This document shows, piece by piece, positions 18,702 to 27,759 of a stretch of 64,000 nucleotides of DNA (positions within the stretch are counted from its first letter, which is position 1; each line of letters begins with the position of its first letter). Position numbers and translations under genes: made by a program. The DNA is from Leptospira haakeii (GTDB taxonomy: Bacteria; Spirochaetota; Leptospiria; Leptospirales; Leptospiraceae): positions 372,001 to 436,000 of the forward strand of contig NZ_NPEG01000001.1 in NCBI RefSeq assembly GCF_002812045.1, written 5' to 3'. The notes beneath the pieces were generated by a model. That model made no database searches. It worked only from the letters and a program-made list of their open reading frames with translations, and had not been told where the DNA came from.

Positions 18702-19394
18702 TTATACCGTTTGTGGGACCACTGCGGGTTTGAGTTTTCCTTGGAAGATCTGGTTTCTTTTATGAGCGAGCGCTGCCAATTCCATATCGTGGGTCACTAG
18801 TATTAGACTGAATCTTAGATCCTTTTGCAGTTCTTGGATCAAGTTCATTAGATTCCTGGAATTTTCTCTGTCCAGGTTCCCTGTAGGTTCGTCTGCAAGT
18901 ATGAGTTTTTTTCCGGCAACTAAGGCTCTTGCCACACCTACTCTTGCACTTTCTCCTCCGGACAATTGAGAAGGATGAGAATGTATCCTTTCTTTCAGTC
19001 CCACTTTTTCCAACATGGAGATAGCTTCCTTCTCCGCTTTATAGGTAGAATAACCTTTGATTAAAAGTGGAATGCTCACATTCTCCAGAGCGGAAAAATC
19101 CGGAAGAAGAAGATGGTGCTGAAAGATGAATGCGATTTTTTCTGCGCGGAAATTTTCTTTTCCTTTCTCATCCAGATTGTTTAGATTGATTCCGCAAATT
19201 TCAACTTCACCTGAATCGAAACTATCCATTGCGCCTAGAATATTGAGAAGAGTGGATTTTCCGATCCCGGATTTTCCTTCGATGGAGAAGATCTCACCTT
19301 CTTCCACATCCATATCCAATCCATCTAGCACGGAAAATTCTTTTTCCAGGATATGATACTTTTTAACCAGATTTCGGATCTTAATAATACTCAC
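18702..19394 (-). CDS. lolD: LolD-type ABC transporter ATPase
   Basis: A 230-residue ATP-binding subunit: Walker [11 protein letters not shown]-loop [17 protein letters not shown], signature LSGGE, Walker [13 protein letters not shown], switch His in LVTHDME. The PDFSALENV and DEPTGNLD wording is that of the MacB/LolD subfamily. With the preceding membrane protein it should drive release of outer-membrane lipoproteins from the inner membrane, important in a lipoprotein-rich spirochaete. An efflux role of the MacB kind cannot be excluded. It begins one base after the permease gene ends. Confidence 0.85.
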   Translation of the reverse strand: MSIIKIRNLVKKYHILEKEFSVLDGLDMDVEEGEIFSIEGKSGIGKSTLLNILGAMDSFDSGEVEICGINLNNLDEKGKENFRAEKIAFIFQHHLLLPDFSALENVSIPLLIKGYSTYKAEKEAISMLEKVGLKERIHSHPSQLSGGESARVGVARALVAGKKLILADEPTGNLDRENSRNLMNLIQELQKDLRFSLILVTHDMELAALAHKRNQIFQGKLKPAVVPQTV

Positions 19395-19395
19395 G

Positions 19396-20769
19396 TTAGT
19401 CGTTCCTTATGGTATCGACAGGATTCAAACTTGCGGCCCATCTCGCTGGGAAATATCCTGCAATCCCGGAAAGTATCGTAGCTGCGGTAGTTACCATAAA
19501 AATGAAAGGTATATTGATATCCACAGGCAGTTTATCAAAATAATATATTCGTTTTGGAACCAATTCTACAGGTGTCCAATCGGAACCAGTGAAAGAAGGC
19601 CCTAAAAGATTAATGATCTCTTCTATATAACCAATAATGGTATCTAGCGAGTTTGCTAAGAATACTCCTCCAACTCCGCCAGTCAAAGAAGCTAAAATCC
19701 CGACAAGCATTGCGTTCAACGTGAAGATGAGAAGAATATCGGAAGCAGGAAGCCCAAGAGCTTTTAGTACTCCGATCGACTTACGTTTTGCTCTAACAAG
19801 AGAATATACGGAAGCGACCATTCCAAGCGCTGCCAAGATGATAAATAAGAAAACAATAATAGATATGATCGTCTTTTCCAATTGCAATGCTGCTAAAAGA
19901 TTTTCTTGCTCTTCTGCAATCGTCCTAACGGATAAAGAAGAAGCTGCATCTATTTCTTGTTCAAACTCCAGGCTATTAAATAATCTATAAAGTTTACGTT
20001 TGCTGATCGAAAGATCATCCAAAGATTTTGCTTTGATTGTGATCTGATTTACAGAATCTTTCATTTTGAAAAATTTCTGTGCAACAGGTAAGGACATATA
20101 AACAAAACTGGAATCGAACTTATAGTTCCCTGTTTTAAAAAATCCGGATACTCTGAAATTTTGAACGCTTACTTCGACACCTTTGCCAAGGGAAAACCTT
20201 CCTCCAGGAACAGCCAAAGTAAGTTGTTTTCCCAAACTGAAATTGTAAAGGTCCTCCATTTCTTTTCCAAGAATGATATAACTTTCTCGGTTTAGATGGC
20301 CTAACTCTTCTCTATCATAATGAACGATTCTGGGGAAATTATGAAGTTTGTGTTCTATCAATGCATCCACACTTGGAACAGCGACCGCCTTGATGAGAAC
20401 TGGATAAAATACATTATATCTTTGTATAAGTCCGTGACTTTGGATACCACCTTCGACAGAGATGATCCTATCCTTTAGATCCGGATCGTTTTGTATATAT
20501 TTGATGATCTTTTGGTAATCTCGGATCTCTCCGCCATTGGAACTGCTTTCAATTGTAATATGTTCCCCACCCTGCCACAGGGATTCCTTAAGTTGCCTTT
20601 GGAATCCATTAAAGATAGAAAGTACTACAATCAGAAGGGCAACTCCGACAGCCATAACGATAAACGAAATCCTGGACTTAATCGAAAGTAATCCCGTGAC
20701 TCTGGATCCTCGAATATAGCGGGAAGTGAGAAGTAGGATTAGGGGGGATCTATGAAAGAAGAAATTCAT
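19396..20769 (-). CDS. lolC: LolC/LolE-family permease
   Basis: A 457-residue FtsX-like permease. One membrane segment lies at about residues 40-60 ([20 protein letters not shown]), followed by a periplasmic domain of about 220 residues. Three C-terminal segments follow, including [20 protein letters not shown] and [19 protein letters not shown]. The opening [11 protein letters not shown] matches the LolC/E N-terminus. Only one such permease is seen, so it may act as a homodimer (LolF-like) with the adjacent ATPase. I start it at the ATG at 20769. An in-frame TTG at 20802 would add eleven residues, and neither start has a strong Shine-Dalgarno. Confidence 0.8.
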   Translation of the reverse strand: MNFFFHRSPLILLLTSRYIRGSRVTGLLSIKSRISFIVMAVGVALLIVVLSIFNGFQRQLKESLWQGGEHITIESSSNGGEIRDYQKIIKYIQNDPDLKDRIISVEGGIQSHGLIQRYNVFYPVLIKAVAVPSVDALIEHKLHNFPRIVHYDREELGHLNRESYIILGKEMEDLYNFSLGKQLTLAVPGGRFSLGKGVEVSVQNFRVSGFFKTGNYKFDSSFVYMSLPVAQKFFKMKDSVNQITIKAKSLDDLSISKRKLYRLFNSLEFEQEIDAASSLSVRTIAEEQENLLAALQLEKTIISIIVFLFIILAALGMVASVYSLVRAKRKSIGVLKALGLPASDILLIFTLNAMLVGILASLTGGVGGVFLANSLDTIIGYIEEIINLLGPSFTGSDWTPVELVPKRIYYFDKLPVDINIPFIFMVTTAATILSGIAGYFPARWAASLNPVDTIRND

Positions 20770-20904
20770 CAGTTGGGCGGTGGAAATTAAACAAATCCGC
20801 AAATTTCCTTAGTTTGACAATTATCAGATTCCGATGCAGGATGTCAAAAAAAAGTCGATACCGATTTGGCCTCATTGTAGTATCGGTGTTTCATTCGAAA
20901 TTTT

Positions 20905-21915
20905 ATGCCAGCCGAACAAGTATATTCCTTATTATTTCAGTCTAGGGACGGGGCTTCCTCTCTTTACATCCTATTTGGGGGAATCGTAGATCCGGTTTCC
21001 AGTCGGATCGATAGATTCGAAGTAGTCGCAGTAGGAAACAGCGAATTGATCAATATTCCGTTATCCGGAACCACCTACAAAGACATCACCAATGTCTGCC
21101 AAAAGATCAAGTACGAAGGCAAACAACTTAAAAATCTCACTAATAAACTTCAGGAATTATTCCAAAACAGCGGACGCTCCGACGATTTTATGGAGCAGCT
21201 CATTCATTATATCAATAAACGTGAAGACGATAAGATCAAGTACCTGATCAATCAGATCCAAAACCAAGCGATGGGAAATTCCAAACCTGATATCAGTCTT
21301 TGGTATTCTTTGATCGATCGTGACAAAATTGATGAGGCAGGTTCCGGAAAATCTTCCTTTGAATCTTTGGATTCTGAAGAAACACAGGAAAATTCCGCAC
21401 AGGAAGAAGCTCCTATAATTCCTATTGGAGTTCCCACTGGAATAGATGCCTCTATTCCGCCGACTGCGGCAAGAGTTCAGTTCAAATTTATTCTTTCTCC
21501 GGTTTCCGGAATTCCGGTCAACCAACTCAAACCTGGTGATCAAATTGTAGTACAACTCATTGGAAGTGATCCTACTACTATGGGCATCATAGATTCTATG
21601 AAACTCAAAACGGAAGACGGAAGCATTAAACCGATTCCAGCCACGGTTGTAGCTACAGAAAACAAAGGTGTGGAGAATGAAACCGTAGTCAAAATTGGCA
21701 ATGATGTCTTCGGTAAAATTTACGAAGAAGAAAATTCCATCAAGGTTCGCCTTTACACCGGGGAAAAACCAGTTTCTAAATCGAGCGGCTCAAACACATC
21801 TACAGCCTCCAACGCTTCTTTAGAAGCGGGAGAATCCAGTCTACTTCTGACTGTACTCATTGCTTTGGGAGTTGTAGGAATTGGAATGATCGCGATTTTT
21901 GTATTCTTATTTTAA
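20905..21915 (+). CDS. Tail-anchored hypothetical protein
   Basis: A 336-residue protein. The N-terminal 60 residues look like a small alpha/beta domain (YSLLFQSRDGASSLYILFGG), followed by a helical region (residues 60-130) and an acidic linker. A beta-rich module lies at about 185-290 (VQFKFILSPVSGIPVNQLKP, KPGDQIVVQLIG). A Ser/Thr/Asn-rich stretch is followed by one C-terminal membrane segment (SLLLTVLIALGVVGIGMIAI). There is no signal peptide, so most of it should face the cytoplasm. I do not recognise a family. It diverges from the lol operon and is followed on the same strand by a polytopic membrane protein 80 bases on. Confidence 0.45.
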   Translation: MPAEQVYSLLFQSRDGASSLYILFGGIVDPVSSRIDRFEVVAVGNSELINIPLSGTTYKDITNVCQKIKYEGKQLKNLTNKLQELFQNSGRSDDFMEQLIHYINKREDDKIKYLINQIQNQAMGNSKPDISLWYSLIDRDKIDEAGSGKSSFESLDSEETQENSAQEEAPIIPIGVPTGIDASIPPTAARVQFKFILSPVSGIPVNQLKPGDQIVVQLIGSDPTTMGIIDSMKLKTEDGSIKPIPATVVATENKGVENETVVKIGNDVFGKIYEEENSIKVRLYTGEKPVSKSSGSNTSTASNASLEAGESSLLLTVLIALGVVGIGMIAIFVFLF

Positions 21916-21995
21916 ATCAGCTCTTTCTATCACAACTTTTTGGATGGAGAGAATCCAGCTTAGTAAAATCATAGCTCCTGTAGACGGATTACGAT

Positions 21996-23042
21996 ATGAA
22001 ATCTCGCATTAAATTGACCATTACTTACATTATCCCGTTCGTTCTTCTATTGGTCAGTGGGTTTCAACTTTTCCTACAACCTACATTTCTGAATACAAAT
22101 GACACTTCTACTATGGAAGCTTTGTTAGATGGAACAGCAAGAGAACCAATCTCCGGATTTTATTTCCAGGGTGGTGCGATTTCTCAAATGTTTCTGACCC
22201 AAAAGATATTAAAAGAAATAGAAGATCCAAGTCTTCCGAATGATTCTCAACCGGAAGAGATCAAAAATAGATTAGGAAGAGTTTTACTAGGGCAGAGACT
22301 GCAGATCTTCTTTTACGTATTTTTAGCGGTTCTTTCTCTGACTTCTTTTCTTTCTCTTTATTTCAGAGCATTCTTCTACGCGTTCTTAAATAGGATCCTG
22401 TACTTTTTCGGTTTTATTCATGGGCTTTTCAGTATGCCGAATATCGCTTTGGCAGGAGCAAGCTCAGGAAGAGCGGAAGATCTTTTTTGGGTGATACCTT
22501 CTCTGTTCTTAGCATTTGCTTGGATCATAGGTATGGTTTATCTGATGATCACAATTGGAAAACTTTTCTCTAAAGAAGATGCTGATCGTTTCCATTCTCT
22601 TAAAAATCTGAGAGAAGATGAATCAGAATTTAGATCTGAGAGTAATCGGAATAATTCTTTTGCGACTGCGCTTCTACACTTTTTAGGAATTGTAGCATTG
22701 GGGACCTTGATCGGAAATATAGTTTATATACCGCTATTTGTTCTCCAAAAAAATTATTCTGAACCTTTCGGGATCTTAATAGCAGGTGCAGTCATTGCTG
22801 TTTCTGCATTTTATATCAGAAATTATCTTAAATTCGGAAGAAGTCCTGAGTTAAGCACTTACCAAAATTTAGCTTTAGGGATCAGTTATCTGCAAGTTCG
22901 ATTTATACGGATAGCTCTGATGATCTTATTGGTCCTGGTTTTGGTGATTGTATTTATTCTTTTCTTATTTAATCTACTTACAATCAACTTCGGGATCTTA
23001 GAATCCCTGTTTCCATCCATCGATAGCAGACAGAATCTCTAA
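21996..23042 (+). CDS. Polytopic membrane protein, unknown
   Basis: A 348-residue protein with about seven hydrophobic segments: residues 8-26, 100-120, 125-150, 165-188, 220-245, 255-272 and 305-328 (IALMILLVLVLVIVFILFLF). The loop at about residues 30-95 is polar and probably periplasmic. No transporter motif is recognisable. Its last 45 bases overlap the 3' end of the convergent small membrane protein gene. Both reading frames look real because each encodes a coherent hydrophobic pattern. Confidence 0.45.
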   Translation: MKSRIKLTITYIIPFVLLLVSGFQLFLQPTFLNTNDTSTMEALLDGTAREPISGFYFQGGAISQMFLTQKILKEIEDPSLPNDSQPEEIKNRLGRVLLGQRLQIFFYVFLAVLSLTSFLSLYFRAFFYAFLNRILYFFGFIHGLFSMPNIALAGASSGRAEDLFWVIPSLFLAFAWIIGMVYLMITIGKLFSKEDADRFHSLKNLREDESEFRSESNRNNSFATALLHFLGIVALGTLIGNIVYIPLFVLQKNYSEPFGILIAGAVIAVSAFYIRNYLKFGRSPELSTYQNLALGISYLQVRFIRIALMILLVLVLVIVFILFLFNLLTINFGILESLFPSIDSRQNL

Positions 23043-23279
23043 AGCGTTCTTTCCTAACCAATAACAAAGAACAATATGAGAAAAAGCTAGACCGGAATAA
23101 CTTAATCTGTCTAGCACTCTTCTAAACGCGATAAATATCCCAAGATGAGTCACAATCAAGGAAAGTATAAAACCTTCGCCAGCATAATGATTTAACGTGA
23201 GATAAACACTTAAGTAGACTGTGACGATGAAGAATCCGTAGGCAGCAAACTTCTCCAGTTTGAGATGCCTAGGATCCAT
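22998..23279 (-). CDS. Small three-TM membrane protein
   Basis: A 93-residue protein with three hydrophobic segments (FAAYGFFIVTVYLSVYLTL; GFILSLIVTHLGIFIAF; GLAFSHIVLCYWLGKNALEI). It is the last gene of a minus-strand run beginning with parA and is separated by 6 bases from the YwqK-like lipoprotein. Its 3' end overlaps the convergent plus-strand gene by 45 bases. The function is unknown. Confidence 0.5.
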   Translation of the reverse strand: MDPRHLKLEKFAAYGFFIVTVYLSVYLTLNHYAGEGFILSLIVTHLGIFIAFRRVLDRLSYSGLAFSHIVLCYWLGKNALEILSAIDGWKQGF

Positions 23280-23285
23280 TAGGGA

Positions 23286-23972
23286 TTATCCGCAACTAGA
23301 TTCTTTTTTCTGAACTTCGCAGAGAACTTTTCCACTAGGGGAAAAGATAGTTCTAGATAAGAAGTTACCACCCTCATCAAAAACTTCGACAGATTCAGTT
23401 TGTCTGTTAGGGAAATAATAGAACCAAGTGCGGATCTTTTTTCCCTTGGAATAATAACCTGAATATTCCAGTTCTCCGTCTTTGAAGTATTTCTGCCAGA
23501 AATCGGACTTTTGCCCGTTTTTATAATTACCTTTTACTTCCAGAGAACCTTCCGGATAATATCTTTCGTACGGACCTTCTTCGTTTCCTTCGTCTCCGTT
23601 AAATTGTGCAAATTCATCTTTGGCCTGGCTGCCGAATCTTTGTTTGATATAAGGTTTGCCGTCTGAAAAATACCAAACCCAATCTCCGATCTTCGAACCG
23701 TGCTCATATTTTCCTTGGGAAGCGAGACCCTCTTCCGTTCTAAGATAGGATTTACATTGCCCGTGATAGAGTTTATTCTCATCTAAAGGACATTCAAAAT
23801 ACAACTTTCCATTATCGTAATATATTCTAGCGAGACCAGGCTCATTCAAGATATAAGCGTTCATGTTTTTGTCGTATTTTGCATCTGCAGGCAGACCTTG
23901 AGGTCTTTCCGCAGATTCGCAAAAGAAAACAAAGGAGCAAACGAAGAATATTATAAATTTTGAAAATTTCAT
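23286..23972 (-). CDS. YwqK/MORN-like repeat lipoprotein
   Basis: A 228-residue protein with lipoprotein signal MKFSKFIIFFVCSFVFFC. The mature part carries repeats of the W/Y-x-Y-Y-x-x-G-x-L-x-x-x-G-x-Y type: ARIYYDNGKLYFEC, WVWYFSDGKPYIKQR, YERYYPEGSLEVKGNYKNGQ, WQKYFKDGELEYSGYYSKGK, WFYYFPNRQTE. This is the MORN-variant repeat of the YwqK family, which forms beta-hairpin stacks. It is probably an envelope-located binding protein. Its ATG abuts the stop of the preceding membrane protein gene, so the two are translationally linked. Confidence 0.7.
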   Translation of the reverse strand: MKFSKFIIFFVCSFVFFCESAERPQGLPADAKYDKNMNAYILNEPGLARIYYDNGKLYFECPLDENKLYHGQCKSYLRTEEGLASQGKYEHGSKIGDWVWYFSDGKPYIKQRFGSQAKDEFAQFNGDEGNEEGPYERYYPEGSLEVKGNYKNGQKSDFWQKYFKDGELEYSGYYSKGKKIRTWFYYFPNRQTESVEVFDEGGNFLSRTIFSPSGKVLCEVQKKESSCG

Positions 23973-24593
23973 CTAGTCGATGGTGAACTTTTTAGATACG
24001 AGAATTTCTCCATTCTCGTCTTTGATCTCCGCTTCGTATGAACCTTCGTCATCGAAGAAAGAATCATCATAATAGGTTTGGAATTTATCGAATCTGCGTT
24101 TGAATTCTTTTTCTTGAACGCTGATCTCTTCCTTGGATTCATCCACTTTATAGATAGTAAGTTTGATCTTATCAGGGGAGAACCAACCACCTCTTTTATA
24201 ATAAATGAAAAAGTCCTGTCCGTGAGTGAAATGGTATTCTTTTTCCGAACCCATTCCGGAAACTTTATCCGGAGTCATTTTATCCACGTCCATATAGATC
24301 TCGTGTTTAGAAGGCCAGATCCACCAAACAAAAATCAATACCAAGAAGACACCGAGAATGCGGATCCATTTTTTATTTCCGTTAGAATCACGGAGTCCCG
24401 TTTGTGTGTATTCTTCTATCCTCATACCGTTGTTTAGCTTGAAAATGGGCTCTTTTTTGGGCAATTGTTTTTCCTGGGTTTTAGGATCCGTTTTCGATTC
24501 CGGAGAAACTTCTCCCCCCAATGTTTTTTTGACGGCTGCTCCTGCCGCTTTTTTTAATAAGTCCTTCTTACCCGCCAAAAGAATAGACCTCAT
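23973..24593 (-). CDS. Single-TM protein downstream of parA
   Basis: A 206-residue protein. A basic, Lys/Pro-rich cytoplasmic N-terminus (about 75 residues) precedes one membrane segment ([19 protein letters not shown]) and a periplasmic beta-rich domain of about 110 residues ([50 protein letters not shown]) resembling a small Ig-like or lipocalin-type sandwich. The gene start overlaps the end of parA by 26 bases, so the ParA-like ATPase may act on the cytoplasmic tail of this protein. No known family is recognised. Confidence 0.45.
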   Translation of the reverse strand: MRSILLAGKKDLLKKAAGAAVKKTLGGEVSPESKTDPKTQEKQLPKKEPIFKLNNGMRIEEYTQTGLRDSNGNKKWIRILGVFLVLIFVWWIWPSKHEIYMDVDKMTPDKVSGMGSEKEYHFTHGQDFFIYYKRGGWFSPDKIKLTIYKVDESKEEISVQEKEFKRRFDKFQTYYDDSFFDDEGSYEAEIKDENGEILVSKKFTID

Positions 24594-25326
24594 CTGTGAA
24601 TTGTTGGTAGGCCTTGGTCGTTTTGTTTTTGGGTTGGTATTCGTACAAAGATTGATTCAAAAGATGAGCCTCTTCTACAGCAACAGAAGGAGGAATTTTT
24701 GATTCAAATAGACGAAGATGTTCTTCAATCATCGGAACCACCGTTTGAGACATCGTGGTCCTTTGTTGGAATAAGGTCAATAATGCTCCCAAAATTTTCA
24801 GATCAGGATTAAACCTTTTTACTGTATGATTTTTGGCTTCGAGGATCGCCTCTATCCCATCCAAAGAAAACTTAGAAATCTGTAATGGAACAATAAGTCC
24901 AGTTGCAGCCACAAACGCATTCATAGTGATCAAAGAAAGACTAGGGGGACAATCGATCACCACCCAATCAAAATCATTTGTGACAGTTTCCAGGGCCTCT
25001 TTCAGAACAAAAAAGCCGTCTATCTTCCCGGAAAGTAAAACATCAATTTGAGAAAGTTTAGAAGATGCGGGCAGTAAACTTAAACCGGGAATCCTGGTAG
25101 GAGTGATCAGTTCACGAATTGGGACCTTCTCGCTAAAAAGTAAAAAAGAGTCCTTACCATTTTTAGAAGAAGGCTCCGTAAACACGGAGCTCGCATTACT
25201 TTGGGCATCCAGGTCTATGAGCAAAACCCTTTCTCCCTTTCTGGCGAGACCAACAGCAAGATGGACGGAAGTAGTGGTTTTGCCCACTCCCCCTTTTTGA
25301 TTGGCTATACAAAGAGTTTGTTTCAT
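24568..25326 (-). CDS. parA: ParA/Soj-family ATPase (orphan)
   Basis: A 252-residue deviant-Walker ATPase: [16 protein letters not shown] (Walker A), [12 protein letters not shown] (A'), [12 protein letters not shown] (Walker B). It has the ParA C-terminal [13 protein letters not shown] region used for non-specific DNA binding. No ParB gene lies nearby. Instead three envelope genes follow in one operon: a single-TM protein, a YwqK-like lipoprotein and a small membrane protein. That context fits positioning of a membrane cargo (MipZ/PpfA-like use of the fold) better than chromosome segregation, though segregation with a distant parB cannot be excluded. Confidence 0.85.
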   Translation of the reverse strand: MKQTLCIANQKGGVGKTTTSVHLAVGLARKGERVLLIDLDAQSNASSVFTEPSSKNGKDSFLLFSEKVPIRELITPTRIPGLSLLPASSKLSQIDVLLSGKIDGFFVLKEALETVTNDFDWVVIDCPPSLSLITMNAFVAATGLIVPLQISKFSLDGIEAILEAKNHTVKRFNPDLKILGALLTLFQQRTTMSQTVVPMIEEHLRLFESKIPPSVAVEEAHLLNQSLYEYQPKNKTTKAYQQFTDEVYSFGG

Positions 25327-25442
25327 TCAAAAATCCGTTGCCGGTACTGGTCCTCTTAGAAGAATAACTACATAGGCCTCTAAAATTTCAAGAATAAGGA
25401 AAAATTTCCTGTTCTTCCGGAAACTGAGGCAAGGGAGCCCTA

Positions 25443-26900
25443 ATGGAATACGAAGTAATCATCGGTTTGGAAGTGCATGCTCAATTAAATACGGATTCCA
25501 AAGTTTTCTCCGATAGCCCTTCCAAGTTCGGAGCCGCTCCTAATTCCCAGGTTTCCTCAGTCTGTTTGGGACTTCCAGGTTCTTTGCCTGTATTAAACGA
25601 AGAAGCTTTGACCAAGGCAATCATGGCTGGCCTTGCATTCGGCTCCAATATCACTCTTCATACTAAGTTCGATCGGAAAAATTATTTTTATCCTGATCTT
25701 CCAAAAGGTTATCAAATTTCACAATTCGACAGACCGATCTGCGAAGGTGGAAAAATCCATTTTACGGTAAAGGGAGAAGATAAACCTAGATTCGTAAACC
25801 TTACACGTATTCATATAGAAGAAGACGCCGGAAAATTAATACACTCTGCAGATCCTAAAATTCCTCAGTCTTATGTTGACTTGAACCGTGCAGGAACCCC
25901 TTTAATAGAGATTGTTTCCGAGCCTGATATGCGTTCTTCCGACGAGGCATATTATTATCTTTTAGCTCTCAAATCAGTTCTTAGATATATTAGAGTTTCC
26001 GACTGTAATATGGAAGAAGGCTCACTCCGCTGTGACGCGAACGTTTCTATTCGCCCAAAAGGTTCTGACAAATTCGGAACAAGAGTAGAGATCAAAAATC
26101 TAAACTCATTTAAAGCAGTTAAGGCAGCCATCGATTACGAAGTAGAATGGCAAAGAGATATGTATACTCAGGGAAAAACTTTCCCTCAACAAACTAAACT
26201 TTGGGACTCAGCATCTAATGTGACTCTCACAATGAGAACCAAAGAGATGAGCCATGACTATAGATATTTCCCGGATCCGGACCTTCCTCCTGTAATTCTT
26301 ACTAAAGAGACTGTCGAAGATATCCGCAAAACTCTTCCGGAACTTCCTGATGCAAGAAGAGACAGATTTGTGGAGAAACTGGGACTTCCTAAATATGATG
26401 CAGAAGTTCTAACTGCAGAAAGAGAGATCGCAGACTATTATGAAAGCGCTCTTAAGGTTTCAGGAGATGCAAAAAAGACCTCCAACTGGGTAAAAGACGA
26501 AGTATTAGGAATCGTTAATAAAGAGAGCATTACCATCTCCGAGTTCAAAGTAAGTCCTGAAAGAATAGGCGGCTTAGTAAAACTGATCGCTGACGGAAAA
26601 ATTTCAGGTAAAATCGGTAAAACCGTCTTCGAAGAAATGCTCGGAACGGACAAAGATCCGGAAACAATCGTAACCGAAAAAAATCTGATCGTTGTTCGAG
26701 ACGATAAAGAGATCGAAAGGATCGTAGACGAAGCAATTGCTGCAAACGAAGATGCTGTCCAAAAATACAAATCTGGGAAAGACAGAGCCCTCGGAGCGAT
26801 AGTTGGTTATGTAATGAAGGTTTCCAAAGGAAAAGCGGATCCGAATTTAGTGAACCAGATGTTATTGGATAAATTAGGACCCTTGCCTCCTAAAGGTTAA
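25443..26900 (+). CDS. gatB: Asp-tRNA(Asn)/Glu-tRNA(Gln) amidotransferase subunit B
   Basis: A 485-residue full-length GatB. It begins [18 protein letters not shown], has the [18 protein letters not shown] kinase-domain signature and [12 protein letters not shown], and ends in a helical plus YqeY-like tRNA-binding tail (residues about 330-485). It phosphorylates mischarged Glu-tRNA(Gln) or Asp-tRNA(Asn) and accepts ammonia from GatA. gatA and gatC are not adjacent. It diverges from the parA operon across 116 bases. Confidence 0.95.
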   Translation: MEYEVIIGLEVHAQLNTDSKVFSDSPSKFGAAPNSQVSSVCLGLPGSLPVLNEEALTKAIMAGLAFGSNITLHTKFDRKNYFYPDLPKGYQISQFDRPICEGGKIHFTVKGEDKPRFVNLTRIHIEEDAGKLIHSADPKIPQSYVDLNRAGTPLIEIVSEPDMRSSDEAYYYLLALKSVLRYIRVSDCNMEEGSLRCDANVSIRPKGSDKFGTRVEIKNLNSFKAVKAAIDYEVEWQRDMYTQGKTFPQQTKLWDSASNVTLTMRTKEMSHDYRYFPDPDLPPVILTKETVEDIRKTLPELPDARRDRFVEKLGLPKYDAEVLTAEREIADYYESALKVSGDAKKTSNWVKDEVLGIVNKESITISEFKVSPERIGGLVKLIADGKISGKIGKTVFEEMLGTDKDPETIVTEKNLIVVRDDKEIERIVDEAIAANEDAVQKYKSGKDRALGAIVGYVMKVSKGKADPNLVNQMLLDKLGPLPPKG

Positions 26901-26908
26901 GAATATTT

Positions 26909-26940
26909 AAGGAGAAGTATTCGAAAGATTACTTCTCCTT
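26909..26940. terminator. Hairpin shared by convergent gatB and GNAT gene
   Basis: An 11-base perfect inverted repeat (AAGGAGAAGTA at 26909-26919 and its complement at 26930-26940) with a 10-base loop. The right arm is the coding end of the GNAT gene (its last codons Lys-Glu-Lys and stop). There is no strong T run, so termination efficiency is uncertain. Confidence 0.5.
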
Positions 26941-27399
26941 GGGTACTGCCCAATAATAGTGCAAATACTCCTCATTTAATTTAAATCCGAAACGTTCATA
27001 TAGATGTCTTGCGTGGCGATTGTCCGGATGAGTTTCTAATCCCATTCCTTTTCCACCATGTTCCATTACATGATTCGCCGCTCCAGCTAGGATCTTTTTT
27101 GCCGTTCCTCTTCTACGTTCTGTTTCTCTAATATAGAGATCGTTGAGTATATAATCCCTTCTCATGGACAAAGAAGAAAAGATCGGGTAAAGTTGGGCGA
27201 AACCGAGTAATCTTCCTCCATCTTCTGCAACGATCAAAACGGAATCCTTGTGTAAGAGTCTATCTTCTAAAAACTTTTTAGCTCCTGCAAGATTTGAAGG
27301 GAGTTCGTAAAATTTACGATAAAGGTCGAACAATTCCGAAAGTTCTTCTAAATCGGAACGGCTGGCGATTCTTACGTTGATTGAATTTTCTTTTTGCAT
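26929..27399 (-). CDS. GNAT-family N-acetyltransferase
   Basis: A 156-residue acetyltransferase. The acetyl-CoA site is recognisable in LYIRETERRRGTAKKILAGA (motif A, R/Q-x-x-G-x-G/A) and the terminal motif in NRHARHLYERFGFKLNEEYL. The substrate cannot be read from the sequence; the family acetylates amines, antibiotics or protein N-termini. It is monocistronic, and the last codons form one arm of a hairpin shared with convergent gatB. Confidence 0.8.
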   Translation of the reverse strand: MQKENSINVRIASRSDLEELSELFDLYRKFYELPSNLAGAKKFLEDRLLHKDSVLIVAEDGGRLLGFAQLYPIFSSLSMRRDYILNDLYIRETERRRGTAKKILAGAANHVMEHGGKGMGLETHPDNRHARHLYERFGFKLNEEYLHYYWAVPKEK

Positions 27400-27759
27400 A
27401 TTTGTTTTGAAGGGAATAAAAACAATTTTAACGTTTTAAAGTCTATTTCGATTTTCTAAATTATACGTTCTAGTTTGTAGATTTCGGAATCTTTCATCTG
27501 CTTTCTCTTATTTTTGAAATATTTTCAGATCCATAAGTAGCAAAAACCATTACAAGCGGGTCTTTTTAATAAGTCGGATTAGACTTGGGTGAATTGCCAT
27601 AGAGAAGCAGTCTAGAAAAGATAGATTTTATTATTTTTTCCCATTATGATTCTCAAGGAAACCCTTCGGGAAATTCTGGCATTTCGATACGGAAATCTGG
27701 AATCGGTTTTTGAGATTTCCGGCTACTCCGCTTGACGGAGGCAGGACCCAATTTCTATT
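27400..27759. other. Intergenic region upstream of dnaE
   Basis: 360 bases between the divergent GNAT and dnaE genes. It should hold both promoters, but I see no convincing -35/-10 pair. A 29-codon open frame (ATG 27646, TGA 27733-27735) ends just before the GGAGG at 27737-27741 that precedes dnaE. It has no Shine-Dalgarno of its own. The spacing from that GGAGG to the dnaE ATG (18 bases) is unusually long. Confidence 0.4.
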
